Source: Branchiostoma floridae (taxonomy: Eukaryota > Chordata > Leptocardii > Amphioxiformes > Branchiostomatidae). From it: a stretch of 64,000 nucleotides of DNA. Positions 39,401 through 42,400 of this stretch are shown one piece after another. The stretch lies in NCBI RefSeq assembly GCF_000003815.2, contig NC_049981.1:8970377-9034376 (forward strand). Reading direction: 5' to 3'. A program made the position numbers and the translations under genes. The notes below the pieces were generated by a model. The model was given only the letters and a program-made list of their open reading frames with translations. It was not told where the DNA came from and ran no database searches. The number at the start of each line of letters is the position of its first letter. Position 1 is the stretch's first letter.

Positions 39401-42400
39401 NNNNNNNNNNNNNNNNNNNNNNNNNNNNNNNNNNNNNNNNNNNNNNNNNNNNNNNNNNNNNNNNNNNNNNNNNNNNNNNNNNNNNNNNNNNNNNNNNNNN
39501 NNNNNNNNNNNNNNNNNNNNNNNNNNNNNATCCCAAGTTACAATTAATTGATATCAAATTGTATCAAGCATTACTTAAGCTATCAGCATACCAAAAATCA
39601 TGATGATCCTTTGATCCATTCTTGACTTTTTCTCTTTCAAAGTCTTTAGATACACCTCTTACTGTTTTCCCTCTTTCTCAGTTCCATATGTGACAACTTT
39701 GATGAAAGTACTATAATGGAATGCAGGGGATTTATGAACTTTTCCTAATCAATTATGCAACTTAGCTGTTAACTTGCATAATAAGTATCACATTATATAA
39801 GTCTTCACTTAGGCTATCTACATGCCAAAAATCATGACGATCCGTCAACACGTTCACATTTTCTCATTAATTATGCAAATGAGATCATCATTTGCATGAA
39901 AAATATGTATTGACATTTCTCTCTTTCTCAGCTACATATGAGACAAGTTTTAAAGTCCTATCATGGAATGTAGTGAAGTTATAAAATATCCTCATTAATT
40001 ATGCAAATTAGCTGTTGATTTGCATAATTGGTATCTCATTATGTAGGCCTTCACTTACGCTACCTACATACCAAAAAAACATGATGATCCGTCAACATTT
40101 TTATATTTTCTCATTGATTATGCAAATGAGGCCATTATTTGCATAATTGATATCTATCGACATTTCTCTCCTTCCCAGCTACATATGTGACAAGTTTTAA
40201 AGTCCTATCATGGAATGCAGTGGATTTATAAATTTTCCTCATTAATTATGCAAATTAGCTGTTGATTTGCATAATTAGTATACCATTATGTAAGTCATCA
40301 CTCATTTTATCTACATACCAAAAATCATGACGATCCGTCCGCACGTTGCAGAGTTATTCTCGTCCAAAGTTTGAAAGGAAACCGGCGCCTGCAGTTCCAT
40401 AAAAGTCGCTAGGGGGCCCAAACTCACAGCACTTACTCTCTGCCTTGAGGGCTATCTACCGCTCAAAAATTATGATCACAGCATGTCCAGAACACGAGAT
40501 ATCAAAAATTGATGTTCTGCTGCAGTACCTTAGCAAGCCGCTAGGGGGCCCATTATCGAACTTGACCTTCGTTTTCCCGACCCCTACCCACCTACCAAAT
40601 ATTATCGGGATCCATCCAAGACTTCTTGAGTTATGCTGTTAACAGACAGACACACACACAGACTCACAAGCCCAAAACATAACCTTAGCCATTCTGGCAA
40701 AGGTAAAAAGGGAAGCAGAAGTTGTATCTCCTATGTAGACTGAGGCAGTTTCAGTTACCCACACAGGACTCGTTGACAGTCTACACATGTTTTGTATGGC
40801 CGGTTCTGGAGTATGCAAACCCCTGTGGCATCCTGGCTTAACCAACAGCCAACGGAAGAAGATAGAGAGCATTCAAATGCGAGCAGCTAAAATCGTCCTT
40901 GGCAACACATTCCACAGTTACTCTTCAGCCTGTGAAGCTCTAAGACTCCAAACACTCGAGGACCGACATGTCACGACAGCGGGGAGAGATTAGTGGTAGA
41001 GAAACTAGACAGGACAACAAAATTGACCAGTTGCCAGCCCACACTGTACCATACACTGGAAGCCCACTTCCTTACCTTGTACAGCTCCTGAATAGCACAT
41101 TGTAATCAGAACGGTAAACCAGAGGCGTGCACGAAACTCTCCTAAGAGTCAAACCTGTATTTNNNNNNNNNNNNNNNNNNNNNNNNNNNNNNNNNNNNNN
41201 NNNNNNNNNNNNNNNNNNNNNNNNNNNNNNNNNNNNNNNNNNNNNNNNNNNNNNNNNNNNNNNNNNNNNNNNNNNNNNNNNNNNNNNNNNNNNNNNNNNN
41301 NNNNNNNNNNNNNNNNNNNNNNNNNNNNNNNNNNNNNNNNNNNNNNNNNNNNNNNNNNNNNNNNNNNNNNNNNNNNNNNNNNNNNNNNNNNNNNNNNNNN
41401 NNNNNNNNNNNNNNNNNNNNNNNNNNNNNNNNNNNNNNNNNNNNNNNNNNNNNNNNNNNNNNNNNNNNNNNNNNNNNNNNNNNNNNNNNNNNNNNNNNNN
41501 NNNNNNNNNNNNNNNNNNNNNNNNNNNNNNNNNNNNNNNNNNNNNNNNNNNNNNNNNNNNNNNNNNNNNNNNNNNNNNNCAGGTTTGACTGTATACATAT
41601 TCCTATATGATTTTAGCCCATTATCAAGTATGCCCGAATTGTCAATGTACCTTTTAATGTACAGAACAATGTAATTCAGCCGTCCAGCTGCTAAGTGTTC
41701 TTTCAATAAAACCCATTTACAATAAAATTGTACTTCTTTGTCTACTAGTAGTTTATTGCTGTACAGTCAAACCTGTATTAAACTTTAAAGGCCACCATTG
41801 CATAGTGGCCACCTGGCCATTACAGTCACTTTTTGTCGGTCCCTTGGATTTTCTCCATTGACCTAAGAATTAAGAGATAGTCTATACTCTATAGGTCAAT
41901 GGAGGGCTGCGGGCACAAGTCGAACACGGCCACATGATGTCCGGTCCCCTAAATACATACTCACTGCATCTTGCGACCATACAGCGGCCACTAGTCAAAT
42001 ACCAAATATTATGAATGTCCATCCACAGCTAATCATGTCTGGACCCAAAACATAACCTTGCCATTCTGGCGAAGAATGAACGTTATATGAGGGTCTGCAT
42101 GGGGGGTCTTGGTAACGCTTAACGGTGAATTCAGGAGGCTCGGTGATGCTTAATGGTAAATTCAGGAGGCCCGGATATGCTTAACGGTAAATTCAGGATG
42201 AGTTACAAGCGGTTTCTGGCGGTATGCTCCCCCGGGAAAATTTTTAATTAAAAACCCTCTGAAATGGTATTTCCTACATATCCCAAGGGATATCCACAGA
42301 AACCTCATTTTCTGCATTCAAGGAGTACATTTTGCCTGAAACTAAGCTAAGTTTGACACTGAAATCTGTATGACTGAAAAGGTTTTCAGGGCGACGCTGT

